In this document: piece by piece, positions 55,744-56,323 of the stretch | How positions within the stretch are numbered: the stretch's first letter is position 1 | Layout: each line of letters opens with the position of its first letter | Assembly (NCBI GenBank): GCA_001465025.1 | Contig: LNDO01000081.1 | Coordinates: 1-56,323, forward strand | DNA length: 56,323 nucleotides | Source of the DNA: Pseudomonas sp. Ga0074129 | Lineage (GTDB): Bacteria > Pseudomonadota > Gammaproteobacteria > Pseudomonadales > Pseudomonadaceae | Direction: 5' to 3' | Position numbers and translations under genes: made by a program | Notes under the pieces: model-generated | What the model saw: only the letters and a program-made list of their open reading frames with translations | Database searches by the model: none | What the model was told of the DNA's origin: nothing

Positions 55744-56323
55744 GGTCTGCTCGGTCGGCCGATGGGGCGGCGGCGCACAATGGCGCTGGTTGAAAACTGC
55801 GCATTATCGACGCCCTTCGCCCGCCGCTTCAAGCAGCGCGTGGTTTTAACAGCTTACGATTAGGGTCAGTCCTCTGCGCATCTGTCCAACCCATGTCTTT
55901 TAGCTCCGCGCACGGCGTAAAAGGCTTGAGCTGGATATTGTCGAGTGGATTCTTTGTTGGCGGCTTGATGGCAACGCGACGGGTCGTAAGGCGCCTAGCG
56001 ACAATTGATCCCGGCTTAAGCATAAGTTTCATAACTGTATGTGAGGAAGATAAGATTTAATCTGCGCGGGTGCTTTCAAAGCAGGCGTGCGCTGTAATGA
56101 GAGTGTCATTTTGATTGAGCGCTTAGCGCAAAAGACGCAGTGCCTGTAGTGGCTTACCTGTATCAGGGTGCGGCATTTTTTGAAGAGATTTGCAGGTGCG
56201 ATCGATAGTTTGGCGTTGCTTTGATGGTGGGCGGTTGCAGGGGCTGAGTGCAACACGGTTATTGAATTGAAGCAGGCGCAGCATGATGCATTCCTACCAC
56301 CTCTGTCATGACTTCAATCGGGC
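55744..56323. other. Terminal region without a recognised gene
   Basis: 580 bases. The first part holds the argS promoter. Two small minus-strand frames (about 67 residues at 55829-56032 and 75 residues at 56029-56256, overlapping by four bases) resemble nothing I know and their composition is not gene-like. In P. aeruginosa priA precedes argS here, but no PriA-like sequence was seen. AT content appears higher than in the neighbouring genes. Confidence 0.4.
55803..55832 (-). promoter_or_regulatory. Putative sigma70 promoter of argS
   Basis: TTGAAG (-35) and GATAAT (-10) with an 18-base spacer, 60 bases upstream of the argS ATG on the minus strand. Confidence 0.5.

Noticed and set aside
55829-56256. 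Two small overlapping minus-strand genes near the end
   Set aside because: No similarity, no ribosome-binding site I trust, and odd amino-acid composition.

Overview
The window is a contiguous piece of a Pseudomonas chromosome (Gammaproteobacteria). The evidence is the class II medium-chain polyhydroxyalkanoate locus (phaC1-phaZ-phaC2-phaD facing phaI-phaF), the block glnA / two DUF4124 genes / ntrB-ntrC, the runs tatA-tatB-tatC, hisI-hisE, ubiE-ubiJ-ubiB and hslV-hslU beside argS, an EstA-type autotransporter esterase, and Pseudomonas-type REP palindromes. The neighbourhood resembles the Pseudomonas aeruginosa chromosome in compressed form. The sequence is fairly GC-rich throughout and no tRNA, rRNA, CRISPR, phage or transposase gene was seen.

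Layout. 1-8.5 kb: the distal half of an MSHA (type IVa) pilus operon on the plus strand (mshG, an extra prepilin, mshA, mshC, mshD, mshO, mshP, mshQ), mostly with overlapping or tightly spaced genes, ending in a 1271-residue MshQ with a lectin-like domain. 8.5-14.4 kb: nitrogen control on the minus strand (ntrC, ntrB, two DUF4124 envelope proteins, glnA) with sigma54 promoters and NtrC boxes I could place by eye. 14.4-17.9 kb: thiI and typA. 18-22 kb: a loose set of single genes (SnoaL-like protein, LysR regulator, BLUF blue-light sensor, FAD oxidoreductase, YkgJ cysteine-cluster protein). 22.3-27.3 kb: a giant DUF2339 membrane protein translationally coupled to a DUF3999 protein. 27.5-35.1 kb: a 7TM-PAS-GGDEF diguanylate cyclase, fbp, estA, three small lipoprotein genes, pip and dtd. 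35-37 kb: a DsbA-like isomerase, an atypical SDR and an HxlR regulator, the last two bracketed by two related hairpin repeats. 37.1-43.1 kb: rsmE, tatCBA, hisEI, ubiB-ubiJ-ubiE on the minus strand. 43.2-50.3 kb: the PHA locus. 50.8-55.7 kb: a DUF971 gene, hslU, hslV, a SPOR-domain protein and argS on the minus strand. The last 580 bases hold no recognised gene.

How it works together. The nitrogen block is self-consistent: sigma54 promoters precede both glnA and ntrB, with NtrC boxes about 105-155 bases upstream, so NtrBC would activate glutamine synthetase and probably its own operon. The PHA block has two polymerases, a depolymerase, the TetR regulator PhaD and two phasins, arranged as two convergent units separated by a perfect 21-base-pair-stem terminator. 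ubiE-J-B form a ubiquinone unit, tatA-B-C the twin-arginine exporter, and hslV-U the heat-shock protease behind a good sigma32-type promoter. A possible functional link, which is inference only, is surface attachment: MSHA pilus, membrane diguanylate cyclase, BLUF sensor and the EstA outer-membrane esterase all lie in this stretch.
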